Shown here one piece after another: positions 13,369-20,971 of a stretch of DNA of 22,035 nucleotides. Source of the DNA: a virus. Below the pieces are notes generated by a model. It saw only the letters and a program-made list of their open reading frames with translations. It ran no database searches and was not told the origin of the DNA. The stretch lies in IMG/VR virus record IMGVR_UViG_3300006754_000215, positions 1 through 22,035 of that record. One strand, written 5' to 3'. Position 1 is the first letter of the stretch, and every line of letters begins with the position of its first letter. The position numbers were made by a program, and so were the translations under genes.

Positions 13369-13590
13369 ATGAAAACAATGAAATCACCGACTGGTAAAGT
13401 AGTCAGAGTGGATGAACATAAGGCGTCAGTTTTATATGAAGAGGGTTTCAGATACATATCAAAAGAACAATGGAAAAATGAAGTTAGAGATATAAATAAA
13501 AATCCAAATGATGATGTTGAACCAGAACCTGAAAAGAAACATAATAAACCTTCCAAAGCACAAAAGAGACATGTAAGGAAAAAATTATAA
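13369..13590 (+). CDS. Small basic hypothetical protein
   Basis: A 73-residue protein with an AGAGG site before the ATG. Residues 1-40 contain SPTGKVVRVDEHKASVLYEE, where a short segment like the phrase VxxhkAxxLxxxGF may form a small beta-hairpin plus helix, as in small phage proteins that line up with structural genes. The C-terminal 30 residues are disordered and highly charged (EPEPEKKHNKPSKAQKRH). The function is unknown. Its stop directly abuts the GTG start of the next gene. Confidence 0.5.
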   Translation: MKTMKSPTGKVVRVDEHKASVLYEEGFRYISKEQWKNEVRDINKNPNDDVEPEPEKKHNKPSKAQKRHVRKKL

Positions 13591-13929
13591 GTGATAAATA
13601 AAGAGGTTATGATAACTATCTGTATATTATTTTTTACACAGATAATCATATGGTATCAATTAAATGGACAATTAATTTGGAAATGGGCAAAAGATAATCC
13701 ATTTTTATTGGCATGTCTTGGTCTTCCAATTTCTTATATGCTTATACTTTCAACTAAATATGGTTATATTGGATTTGGTCAATTATGGCCTATTAGATTA
13801 TTAGGATTTGCTACAGGTATGATTTCGTTTCCGATTATTACTTGGATGATGTTGGGGGAAGGTGTTTCGATAAAAACGGGGATATCTATGTTTTTAGGAT
13901 TGTTGATAATGTTATTACAACTAATATGA
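13591..13929 (+). CDS. Integral membrane protein, about four spans (GTG start)
   Basis: A 112-residue very hydrophobic protein. Likely membrane spans are about residues 7-22, 37-54, 66-88 and 92-111. GTG 13591 follows the previous stop codon immediately, with an AGGA about 11 bases upstream. The in-frame ATG at 13609 has an AGAGG only two bases before it, which is too close, so I prefer the GTG. No transporter motif is recognised. Coupled to the small basic protein before it, it forms a small module behind promoter copy 4. The size fits a small multidrug-like or holin-like protein, but neither is supported. Confidence 0.55.
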   Translation: MINKEVMITICILFFTQIIIWYQLNGQLIWKWAKDNPFLLACLGLPISYMLILSTKYGYIGFGQLWPIRLLGFATGMISFPIITWMMLGEGVSIKTGISMFLGLLIMLLQLI

Positions 13930-13933
13930 TCAA

Positions 13934-13984
13934 TTGCTTTATTGCTTCGTTGCTTATTGCTTATTGCTTCATTGCTTGCAGCAA
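13934..13984 (+). repeat. TTGCTT short tandem repeat with terminal hairpin
   Basis: Six copies of TTGCTT begin at 13934, 13942, 13950, 13957, 13964 and 13972 (period 7-8 bases). The last runs into TTGCT-TGC-AGCAA (13972-13984), a 5-bp hairpin. It fills most of the gap between the membrane protein and the DruA-like gene. It may be a protein-binding array, a control element of the cassette, or slippage-derived sequence. Confidence 0.8.
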
Positions 13985-14021
13985 ATAAGTAGTATAGTTT
14001 TGTATCAAAAGAGGAATATTT

Positions 14022-15182
14022 TTGAGTTTAATTAATAATTTTTTTGAAGTAACAGATGAATTTGATTTCGATAAAGAAAAGCAAAACTTTATTGATAATT
14101 TAGATATGTTAAAATTGATGTCTGTTCAGGAACAAACTTTATATAAGAAATGGCAAGAGTTTAATAAAGATGAATATAAGATGAGAACTAAAGCTCATAA
14201 GTTTAATACTATCAGATCGAAGTTGTGGAAACCAACTGACATTTATAATTATGATTTAACTGTTTCAGAAATAGAAGCTCTAGATCCAGTTGTTGAATTT
14301 ACAGAAGATGCGAAGACTTGGACTTTGGTTAGGAAATTAATTCATACAATGGATTGGAATGCTAATCCAGGTCGTAATCAAAAGTATTATGTTAAAGATA
14401 AAATTACAGGTAAAATACTTGGATTGATTTCATTGGGTTCAGATGTTACATCAATTAAAGTTAGAGATGATTATATTAAGTGGACAAAAGATAATAAGTT
14501 TGTTGACCATAAATTAAATAATACAGCTATAGCTTCTACTATTGTTTGTGTTCAGCCATTAGGTTTTAATATGTTAGGTGGAAAATTAATTGCAGCTCTT
14601 ACTACTGTTTCAGATGTTAGAGAGCAATGGAAGAAAGATTATGACGATATTCTTGTTGGTTTAACTACAACATCTCTTTATGGTGCTCATTCTCAATACA
14701 ATGGAATCCCACATTGGAAAACACTTGGTGAATCTGCTGGTAAGATTATGATTAAACCTGATGATTCAGTTTATCTTATTTGGAATAAATGGTTGAAAGA
14801 AAATCATTTTGAAGAACATAAGAAGGCTGTTGAGGCTACAGGTCCAAAACAAAATGTTATCAATAGAGTATTTAGACATCTTGGTATTAAAGGTAAAGAT
14901 TATGAACATGGATTTAAGAGAGGAGTTTATTTTGCTAATATGTACGACAATGGTTTAGAATATCTACGAAATGAAATTGATGATGGTGATTTGATAATGA
15001 AAAAAAGATCTTGTTTAGATTATAAATATGTTGTAAATTGGTGGAAGAGAAAAGCAATTAGAAGATATACAAAGATGTTTGAAGATAAAAGAATTAAACC
15101 AGAAGTATTATTTTATGGGGATGTGGTTGGGATGACTTGGGATGAATGTAAAGAAAAATATATAAGTGAGGTTGGTAGATAA
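14022..15182 (+). CDS. DUF4338 (DruA-like) protein
   Basis: A 386-residue protein starting at TTG 14022, with an AGAGG site 8 bases upstream. The conserved region, about residues 95-245, resembles the DUF4338 family, which includes DruA of the Druantia anti-phage systems. Visible blocks are KYYVKDKITGKILGLISLGS (121-140), RDDYIKW (148-154), HKLNNTAIASTIV (163-175), QPLGFNMLGGKLIAAL (178-193), TTTSLYG (215-221) and WKTLGESAGKI (232-242). The start and end regions are lysine-rich and helical. In Druantia the protein acts with large helicase partners, none of which are here. The TAATG overlap with the Mom-like gene implies a joint role, perhaps in phage DNA modification or protection. The family match is from recognised motifs, not a search. 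Confidence 0.7.
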   Translation: MSLINNFFEVTDEFDFDKEKQNFIDNLDMLKLMSVQEQTLYKKWQEFNKDEYKMRTKAHKFNTIRSKLWKPTDIYNYDLTVSEIEALDPVVEFTEDAKTWTLVRKLIHTMDWNANPGRNQKYYVKDKITGKILGLISLGSDVTSIKVRDDYIKWTKDNKFVDHKLNNTAIASTIVCVQPLGFNMLGGKLIAALTTVSDVREQWKKDYDDILVGLTTTSLYGAHSQYNGIPHWKTLGESAGKIMIKPDDSVYLIWNKWLKENHFEEHKKAVEATGPKQNVINRVFRHLGIKGKDYEHGFKRGVYFANMYDNGLEYLRNEIDDGDLIMKKRSCLDYKYVVNWWKRKAIRRYTKMFEDKRIKPEVLFYGDVVGMTWDECKEKYISEVGR

Positions 15183-15793
15183 TGAAGGTTACAGATTTTA
15201 CAGTAGACCCAGTACCACATAATCAAATAAAATGGTTTGTTAAGAAACATCATTATTCTGGTAGTACAAGAGGAATACATATATCCTATTGTTTTGGATT
15301 ATTTAAAGAAAGTGATTTTGGATTATCAAGAATGATTGGAACTATGATATATGGAATACCAGCTATGCCTGATGTTAGTAAAAAATATTGTCCTGATAAT
15401 CCAGATATTGTTTTGGAATTAAATAGATTATGTTGTATAGATGACACTCCAACAAATACTGAAAGTTATTTTATAGGACAAACTTTTAAATGGTTGAAAA
15501 AAAATACTAAATATAAGGTTATTATTTCTTTTGCAGATACTGCTCAAGGACATGAAGGTATAATATATAAAGCTACTAATTTTATTCATAGTGGTATGAC
15601 AACTGGTGCTAAAGCATTGATGGTTGATGGTGAAAGATATCATCAGAGAATGTTAACTAAAAAATGTCCTAAAGGAGATGAGATTAGAAAAAGAATTAAA
15701 GATAAAGATGAGAATATTTGGACTGAGCTACTTCCACCAAAACATATTTATGTTTATTATTTGGATAAAAGAATGAAAAGGAAATATAATTAA
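15182..15793 (+). CDS. mom: Mom-like DNA adenine modification protein
   Basis: A 203-residue protein of the Mom family. In phage Mu, Mom converts adenine in DNA to an acetamido-adenine derivative that blocks many restriction enzymes. Mom-family features visible are WFVKKHHYSGS (19-29), GMIYG-type strand GTMIYGIPAMP near 57-67, VLELNRLCCIDDTPTNTES around 80-98, and a GNAT-like end IISFADTAQGHEGIIYKATN around 118-137 followed by HSGMTTGA. The start overlaps the DruA-like stop codon (TAATG), and the stop overlaps the next gene the same way. A second Mom-like C-terminus lies at the left edge of the window. DNA modification is inferred from family; the modified base is not known here. Confidence 0.7.
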   Translation: MKVTDFTVDPVPHNQIKWFVKKHHYSGSTRGIHISYCFGLFKESDFGLSRMIGTMIYGIPAMPDVSKKYCPDNPDIVLELNRLCCIDDTPTNTESYFIGQTFKWLKKNTKYKVIISFADTAQGHEGIIYKATNFIHSGMTTGAKALMVDGERYHQRMLTKKCPKGDEIRKRIKDKDENIWTELLPPKHIYVYYLDKRMKRKYN

Positions 15794-16293
15794 TGTCAGC
15801 TCATAAATTAAATAAATATATTGAAAAACATTTTGAATTTGAAGAACCTCTTAATGAAAAAACAATGGGAATTCCCACAGAAATATTACATACATGTAAT
15901 ACTTGTGGATTGGATTTAGAATGGTATAATTACAATTGGATTCAAAAAGGAAAAAACAATTTGAAAAAAACCAAAAATTCTAGCAGATGTAAAAAATGTC
16001 AAAGGAAACGGGATAGAGTAGTTACAAAAATGAAAAAATTACATCCATTACAACCCAATCAGAAATGTGCTTTGGATGGTTGTGATAAACCAGCAGAACA
16101 TTGTGATCACGAAGAAGTGAGTAAAAGATTTAGAGGTTGGATGTGTCCTGATCATAATCAAGGATATGGTAAGATTGGTGATAGTCCAGAAGCAGCACTT
16201 AAATTTGTTAAATATGATTTACAAACATTAGAAGATGAAGATAGAAAAAAAGAATTAAAAAAAGAATTAGAAGAAATAATTAAGGGATTATAG
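15793..16293 (+). CDS. Endonuclease VII-like (His-Me finger) nuclease
   Basis: A 166-residue protein. Two CxxC pairs (Cys35/Cys38 and Cys66/Cys69) form a zinc site as in phage recombination endonuclease VII (T4 gp49). The catalytic His-Me region is CDHEEVSKRFRGWMCPDHNQ (104-123), with Asp105-His106 and the RGWMC loop leading to Asn122. The tail, GKIGDSPEAALKFVKYDLQ, matches the family's typical ending. EndoVII resolves branched DNA such as Holliday junctions during packaging. It overlaps the Mom-like stop codon (TAATG), so it is part of the coupled trio, and it might instead be a nuclease paired with the modification proteins. Confidence 0.75.
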   Translation: MSAHKLNKYIEKHFEFEEPLNEKTMGIPTEILHTCNTCGLDLEWYNYNWIQKGKNNLKKTKNSSRCKKCQRKRDRVVTKMKKLHPLQPNQKCALDGCDKPAEHCDHEEVSKRFRGWMCPDHNQGYGKIGDSPEAALKFVKYDLQTLEDEDRKKELKKELEEIIKGL

Positions 16294-16341
16294 ATGTTAA
16301 ATAAATGATGCGTTTTGTTAACATACTACATATATATATTC

Positions 16342-16357
16342 GACACTTGAGTGTGTC
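16342..16357 (+). other. Inverted repeat in the leader of the DUF262-HNH gene
   Basis: GACAC (16342-16346) and GTGTC (16353-16357) flank TTGAGT, a possible hairpin or operator site in the 129-base gap before the DUF262-HNH gene. Confidence 0.4.
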
Positions 16358-16382
16358 AATTAAAGAAATAAAAAATAATAAC

Positions 16383-16395
16383 ACCGCTAAGCGGT
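16383..16395 (+). other. Second inverted repeat next to the ribosome binding site
   Basis: ACCGC (16383-16387), TAA loop, GCGGT (16391-16395). The 5-bp GC-rich stem sits 11 bases before the AGGAG site of the DUF262-HNH gene. It could serve as a translational operator or a protein-binding site. Confidence 0.45.
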
Positions 16396-16422
16396 ATAAA
16401 ATAACATAGGAGAAAAAAAGTT

Positions 16423-17793
16423 ATGAACATGAAAAAAGAGCGTTGGAACATCAAAAACGCAGTAAGAAAATCCAAAAATAAAATAAATTTCAATCCAGCT
16501 TATCAGCGAGAATATGAAGCTCCAGATAAAGCAGGATGGCAACCTAAATTAATTAAATCTATATTTTTAAAAAGAGATTTACCTAAAATTTATATTAGAG
16601 TTCAAAATATTGGTGATGAAAATAAACCAAGACCTTCTGGACATTTATATGAATGTGTAGATGGTCAGCAAAGATTAAAAACTTTTGTTGATTTTCAAAA
16701 TAATTTATTTTCACTACCAAAGAAATGTGACATTACATTTGAAGGTACACCATATGAATTGGGTGAAAAAACTTATGAAGAAATTTTAGATATTAATTCT
16801 AATATTATAGATGATCTTTGGGAAGGTCATGATTTAGATATAACATATTGTGAAGGAAGTGATTCGGAAATGTCTGATATGTTTTATGATTTAAACGATT
16901 TGAATTCAATGAATCCACAACAAAAAAGAAATTGTATCATTAGTGATGTTGCAGTTTTCGTAAGAGATACAGCTAGAAACCCAGAAAATAAAGAAGATGT
17001 AAAACATTCTTTATTTGGTATAGATGATGAGGTTAAAAGAGATGGTACTTATTTAGGATTTAAATCTAAAAAAATGGCTTTTGATCATTTATTAGCTGAA
17101 ATGTGTTGTTATGAAACTTATGGTATTACAAGAGGTTTGAGTAACAAAGAGTTAGAAACTATGTATAGAGATTTAATAATGAAAAAAGAATTTCCATATA
17201 GAGAATCTGTTAATGATAATTTAAATCATATTTATGGTATTTTAAAAAATCAAGATTATACGAAAGCAGCTAATAAAAATGTAGTTACAAATCTTTATAT
17301 GGTTGTTAATTATTTCGTTAATACATATTCAAATGTTAAGTTTAATTACGATAAATTTTCAGATTGGTTTTTTACAACACATGGTAATTTAAAAACATTA
17401 ACGAAACAAATGAAAATAGATAAATTATATGAAACACCATATTCAGCTGACACTCGTGTTGGTAAAGATAAAGATGCTGTTTCTCGAAGACTTAACTATT
17501 TTATTGAAAAATTAAATATCGTAGAATTATCTGATATTGGTATTATTACTAGAGATAGTAATAGAGTTTTAAATGATACAGATACTCTTGTCTTATATAT
17601 AGAATCTAAAAAGAAATGTCAAGCTTGTGATAAAAGTTTAAAACTCGGTGAAGTCTGTAAAGGACATAAAACTGCTTGGAGTAAAGGTGGTGAATCAGTA
17701 AAAGATAATACTGTAATATTATGTCAACCTTGTAATAGTAAACAAGGTGATATGGATTTCGATGAATTTGTAAAATTGGAGGCATTCGTATAA
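16423..17793 (+). CDS. DUF262-HNH fusion protein (GmrSD/ParB-like)
   Basis: A 456-residue protein. The N-terminal third is a DUF262 (ParB/Srx-like) domain: NPAYQREYE (24-32), then KLIKSIFLKRDLP and the hallmark DGQQRLKTF (80-88). The middle is helical. The C-terminus carries a zinc-finger HNH nuclease: two CxxC pairs at about 399-402 and 434-437 with H415 in GHKTAWSKGG and an intervening DNTVILCQPCN. This architecture, DUF262 joined to an HNH, is that of modification-dependent type IV restriction enzymes such as GmrSD, which recognise glucosylated DNA. In a phage it might attack rival phages, or cut host DNA while self DNA is protected. AGGAG precedes the start, and the stop overlaps the glycosyltransferase start (TAATG). 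Confidence 0.75.
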   Translation: MNMKKERWNIKNAVRKSKNKINFNPAYQREYEAPDKAGWQPKLIKSIFLKRDLPKIYIRVQNIGDENKPRPSGHLYECVDGQQRLKTFVDFQNNLFSLPKKCDITFEGTPYELGEKTYEEILDINSNIIDDLWEGHDLDITYCEGSDSEMSDMFYDLNDLNSMNPQQKRNCIISDVAVFVRDTARNPENKEDVKHSLFGIDDEVKRDGTYLGFKSKKMAFDHLLAEMCCYETYGITRGLSNKELETMYRDLIMKKEFPYRESVNDNLNHIYGILKNQDYTKAANKNVVTNLYMVVNYFVNTYSNVKFNYDKFSDWFFTTHGNLKTLTKQMKIDKLYETPYSADTRVGKDKDAVSRRLNYFIEKLNIVELSDIGIITRDSNRVLNDTDTLVLYIESKKKCQACDKSLKLGEVCKGHKTAWSKGGESVKDNTVILCQPCNSKQGDMDFDEFVKLEAFV

Positions 17794-19133
17794 TGAACTT
17801 AAATAATTTTATAGATATTAAAGACAATGATAAAGAATATAAATACAAGATTCTTGTATATCCAAATATAACTTATCAGAAGGATTTAGAAAAAGATTCT
17901 TATGTTGTTGTCCTTGGCAATATTATAAGAGAATTAAATAAAGTTAGAGATGATATTCATTGGACTATATTATCTCCGGGTGGTGAAATTAAAAGTTTAG
18001 TATTTGAGAATACATCTCAATTACCAATAGAGTTTCCACCATATCCCAATGCAATGAGATTACATTTTAATCAAAAACAAATTATTAAACAAATTGATTT
18101 TAGAAAAAATGATTATGATATTGTATATTCACATTTACCAGAACATACTTTACAATTAAAAAATCTATTTCTAAATGAAACAAATATAGAACCTAGATTT
18201 ATTGGTTATACTCATTGGACAGAATTTCCAGAAATTACAAATTATGCAATGACAGTTATGAACATTAATTTTCTAGGACTATTAGAGATGAATAGATGCG
18301 GTATCAATACGCAGGGGCAAAAGAACCTTATACTCAAGAATGCTAAGACAGTTTTTAATAAAGATACACTTATACGATTAGAAGAGAAAATTGTTCCCCA
18401 ATATTTAGGTTGGGAGATTCCAAAGTATGAGAAAAAAGAAACAGATAAAAAAATAATTGTTTTCAATCATAGACCACATAAATATAAAAGTTATGATTGG
18501 TTTTTAAAACAGATGGATAAGCTATGGGAAACAAGACAAGACTTTGAAGTATGGGTGCCATTAACTGATTCTGTTACAAAACCATATATGACAAATGATA
18601 AGTATGATAGATTTGGATATTTTTCTAAACTATCAAGTTGTCATGTGGGTATTTGTGCTAAACAATTATATGCTGGTTGGGCTGTATCCGCTACTGATGG
18701 AATGAGTGTTGGTGTTCCATATATGTTTTCTGATGATTCATATTATCATGAATTAGCTAATGGTGCTGGGATATATTACAAGAATGAAGAGGAATTCTTT
18801 GATAAAATAAATGATATGTTAGATGATAAAGAATTAAGAGATAAGTGGTCTGATATATCATTGGAAAGATTTAAAGAATGTAAATGGGAAAATGCTATCA
18901 AACCATTTAATGATATGATAAATGAAACAATTGATGATTTACCAACATTAAAGAATGATACAGACACTTATAAAAGAGTTGTGGATTTTATTCATAGAAA
19001 AGGTTCTGTATCTAAAGCAGATATTCTTAACTTTCTTAATTGGGGTGTTAGGATATCATTTAGTGGATATAGAAATAGATTGAGAAAAGAACCAACAATT
19101 AAATTTACAAAAAACAGATACGAGGTAAGATAA
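17793..19133 (+). CDS. GT-B glycosyltransferase with C-terminal winged-helix-like domain
   Basis: A 446-residue protein. Residues about 18-200 form a Rossmann-type N-terminal half. The donor-binding half has the GT-B fingerprint at 295-330 (GWAVSATDGMSVGVPYMF and then HELANGAGIYY), with the acidic-Gly-rich stretch that holds the nucleotide-sugar. The last 70 residues (around 377-446) contain KGSVSKADILNFL and YRNRLRKEPTIKF, which look like a winged helix, so the enzyme may be guided to DNA. A DNA base or hydroxymethyl-base glycosyltransferase is likely. The overlap with the DUF262-HNH gene favours a modification-and-restriction pair. Cell-surface glycan synthesis is the alternative. Confidence 0.72.
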   Translation: MNLNNFIDIKDNDKEYKYKILVYPNITYQKDLEKDSYVVVLGNIIRELNKVRDDIHWTILSPGGEIKSLVFENTSQLPIEFPPYPNAMRLHFNQKQIIKQIDFRKNDYDIVYSHLPEHTLQLKNLFLNETNIEPRFIGYTHWTEFPEITNYAMTVMNINFLGLLEMNRCGINTQGQKNLILKNAKTVFNKDTLIRLEEKIVPQYLGWEIPKYEKKETDKKIIVFNHRPHKYKSYDWFLKQMDKLWETRQDFEVWVPLTDSVTKPYMTNDKYDRFGYFSKLSSCHVGICAKQLYAGWAVSATDGMSVGVPYMFSDDSYYHELANGAGIYYKNEEEFFDKINDMLDDKELRDKWSDISLERFKECKWENAIKPFNDMINETIDDLPTLKNDTDTYKRVVDFIHRKGSVSKADILNFLNWGVRISFSGYRNRLRKEPTIKFTKNRYEVR

Positions 19134-19874
19134 ATGAAAAAGTTAACTGCAGAGCAAATGCAATTAAATTGGGAATCACTAATGGATATTATTGAAAAAT
19201 ACATTGGTGATGATAGAAAAGAAAATCTTCTGAAGATGTATGAAGATTTTGAAGAAAGAATGATAATGTCTCCGGCGAGTGGTAAGGAGCATTTTCATAA
19301 TGCTATGCCTGGTGGATATGTTGAACATATTTTACATGTAATTAAATTTTCATTACAACTTTATAAGTTGTGGGAAAAGAATGGTGCAGAAATTAATTTT
19401 ACAGATGAAGAGTTGGTGTTTGCAGCTATGCATCACGATTTGGGTAAGGTTGGTGATTTGGAACACACTTATTATGCTCCACAAGATTCAGATTGGCACA
19501 GAATGAATCGTGGCGAAATATATAAACAGAATCCAGATATTCAATATATGAAAGTACCTGATAGGGCATTGTGGTTACTACAGCATTATAGTGTTAAGGT
19601 TACTGATAAAGAATATATTGGAATTAAATTAACAGATGGTTTATATGATGATGCAAATTCTGCTTATTTAAAATCATATAATCCAGCTTATAATCTTCGT
19701 TCTAATATAGCTTATATTTTACATCAAGCTGATATGATGGCGACACATATTGAGTTTGATGAGTGGAAGAGAAGTGATGAGGATGTTGTAGTAAAAGTTA
19801 AACCACCAGTAACAAAAAAAGAACAAGAAACAATTGACAATATGAAAATGAAGTTCAATGAACTTTTTGATTAG
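19134..19874 (+). CDS. HD-domain phosphohydrolase
   Basis: A 246-residue protein with the HD superfamily metal-binding pattern: His65 in GGYVEH, HHDLGK at 100-105, His151-type residue in LLQHY, and the later QADMMATH (about 197-204). These form a two-metal site typical of phosphohydrolases on nucleotides or cyclic nucleotides. The start codon immediately follows the glycosyltransferase stop. The N-terminal 40 residues look helical, and the last 40 residues are polar. The substrate is unknown. A dNTP-type triphosphohydrolase or a cyclic-nucleotide phosphodiesterase acting against host signalling would both fit. Confidence 0.75.
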   Translation: MKKLTAEQMQLNWESLMDIIEKYIGDDRKENLLKMYEDFEERMIMSPASGKEHFHNAMPGGYVEHILHVIKFSLQLYKLWEKNGAEINFTDEELVFAAMHHDLGKVGDLEHTYYAPQDSDWHRMNRGEIYKQNPDIQYMKVPDRALWLLQHYSVKVTDKEYIGIKLTDGLYDDANSAYLKSYNPAYNLRSNIAYILHQADMMATHIEFDEWKRSDEDVVVKVKPPVTKKEQETIDNMKMKFNELFD

Positions 19875-19883
19875 GAGAAGATT

Positions 19884-20159
19884 ATGGTATTAATTTTATT
19901 AACAATATTATTTGCAATTATTTCAGTTGGTACATCAACTGTATTATATTTTGCATTAAAGAGAATAAATCAATATGAAGATTTGATTGTACAGTTTCAG
20001 AGTATAATTTCTATAGCGACTGAAAAAGTAAAACTTGTTGACGCGTCTGGTCATTATGAATCTGATGATGAAACAGGTTTCTTTTTTGAACAATTAAAAG
20101 AATTACAAAAATTATTAGATAACATATTTGAAAGTGATGAGGAGAATACAGATGGGTAG
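19884..20159 (+). CDS. Small membrane-anchored coiled-coil protein
   Basis: A 91-residue protein with an AGGAG site before the ATG. Residues 1-25 (VLILLTILFAIISVGTSTVLYFAL) are a membrane anchor. The rest is a helical region with a negatively charged end (FFEQLKELQKLLDNIFESDEENTDG). The last 8 bases overlap the start of the sigma-factor gene, and the Shine-Dalgarno of that gene lies inside it. No family recognised. Confidence 0.6.
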   Translation: MVLILLTILFAIISVGTSTVLYFALKRINQYEDLIVQFQSIISIATEKVKLVDASGHYESDDETGFFFEQLKELQKLLDNIFESDEENTDG

Positions 20160-20844
20160 AAAAAGAAAAGGTAGAATATATTTTGACCAAGATGTTGAAG
20201 ATGCTATTATTAAATATAATCAATCTGAAAATGATTTTGAACGAAATAAAATATATCAAGAAGAAATACATTATGCGTTTGATAAGTTATCAGAAAACAT
20301 TATTAACACTTTTAAGTTTAGTTATTTTGATTATGGTTTTGAAGATGTGAAGGCTGAAGTTGTTTCGTTTTTAGTTATGAACATTCATAAGTATAATAAT
20401 ACTAAAGTTTCAAATGAATTCAGTTATTTTTCAGTTGTTGCTAAAAATTATTTAATACTACATAATAATAATAATTATAAGAAATATAAAATGACTGATA
20501 AACTTGATGTATTAGATATGAGAAAATCTAATGGTGGTATAACTAAAGAGCATATGGAAGAATTACTTGAAGAACTTATAGAATATTTTGATAAGAATAT
20601 TCCAATTATTTTTAAGAAAAAGCGAGATATTGATGTTGCATATGCGTTACTTGAATTGATGAAACGGAAAGACGAGATTGAAAGTTTTAATAAGAAATCA
20701 CTTTATATTCTTATCAGAGAAATGACGGATGTAAATACGGTACATATAACATCTGTTGTAAATGTATTTAAGAAACATTATATTGCAGCGTCAAACGAAT
20801 TTTATGATAAAGGTATAATTGAAACGAAGAAGTTCTTCTTCTAG
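20152..20844 (+). CDS. 55: Late-transcription sigma factor, T4 gp55-like
   Basis: A 230-residue protein. GRIYFDQDVEDAIIKYN (residues 7-23), RNKIYQEEIHYAFDKLSENI, INTFKF and the FSYFSVVAKNYLILHNNNNY block (about 92-111) correspond to the gp55 family, the small sigma factor that directs host RNA polymerase to late promoters in T4-like phages, there aided by gp33 and the gp45 clamp. T4 gp55 is about 185 residues, so the C-terminal extension of about 45 residues (after the ELLEELIEYF region) is notable. The start ATG 20152 has GAGGAG upstream. It is directly followed by a terminator and then by the probable structural block. Confidence 0.82.
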   Translation: MGRKRKGRIYFDQDVEDAIIKYNQSENDFERNKIYQEEIHYAFDKLSENIINTFKFSYFDYGFEDVKAEVVSFLVMNIHKYNNTKVSNEFSYFSVVAKNYLILHNNNNYKKYKMTDKLDVLDMRKSNGGITKEHMEELLEELIEYFDKNIPIIFKKKRDIDVAYALLELMKRKDEIESFNKKSLYILIREMTDVNTVHITSVVNVFKKHYIAASNEFYDKGIIETKKFFF

Positions 20845-20871
20845 CTTAATTATTCATATAAAACAATTTAA

Positions 20872-20898
20872 AAACCTATCTTATTGATAGGTTTTTTT
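20872..20898 (+). terminator. Intrinsic terminator after the sigma-factor gene
   Basis: AAACCTATC (20872-20880) pairs with GATAGGTTT (20886-20894) with a 5-base loop, followed by a run of Ts. It ends the gp55 unit, and the next gene needs its own promoter. Confidence 0.9.
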
Positions 20899-20923
20899 TA
20901 TTTCATCAATTTTTACATTTTTA

Positions 20924-20931
20924 ATATTTAT
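20924..20931 (+). promoter_or_regulatory. ATATTTAT motif before the structural block (possible late promoter)
   Basis: ATATTTAT followed by ATATGA, 40 bases before the ATG at 20972 and just after a terminator. The same 14-base string (ATATTTATATATGA) occurs at 190-203. It precedes genes expected to be expressed late. Confidence 0.45.
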
Positions 20932-20971
20932 ATATGAATCGGTACATTTATTCGTAATAGAGGATTTTAAA

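Noticed and set aside
13934-13984. CRISPR array
   Set aside because: The TTGCTT units are 6 bases with 1-2 base gaps, far too short for CRISPR repeats and spacers.
20011-20271. Minus-strand open frame opposite the sigma-factor start
   Set aside because: Shadow of the two overlapping + strand genes there.
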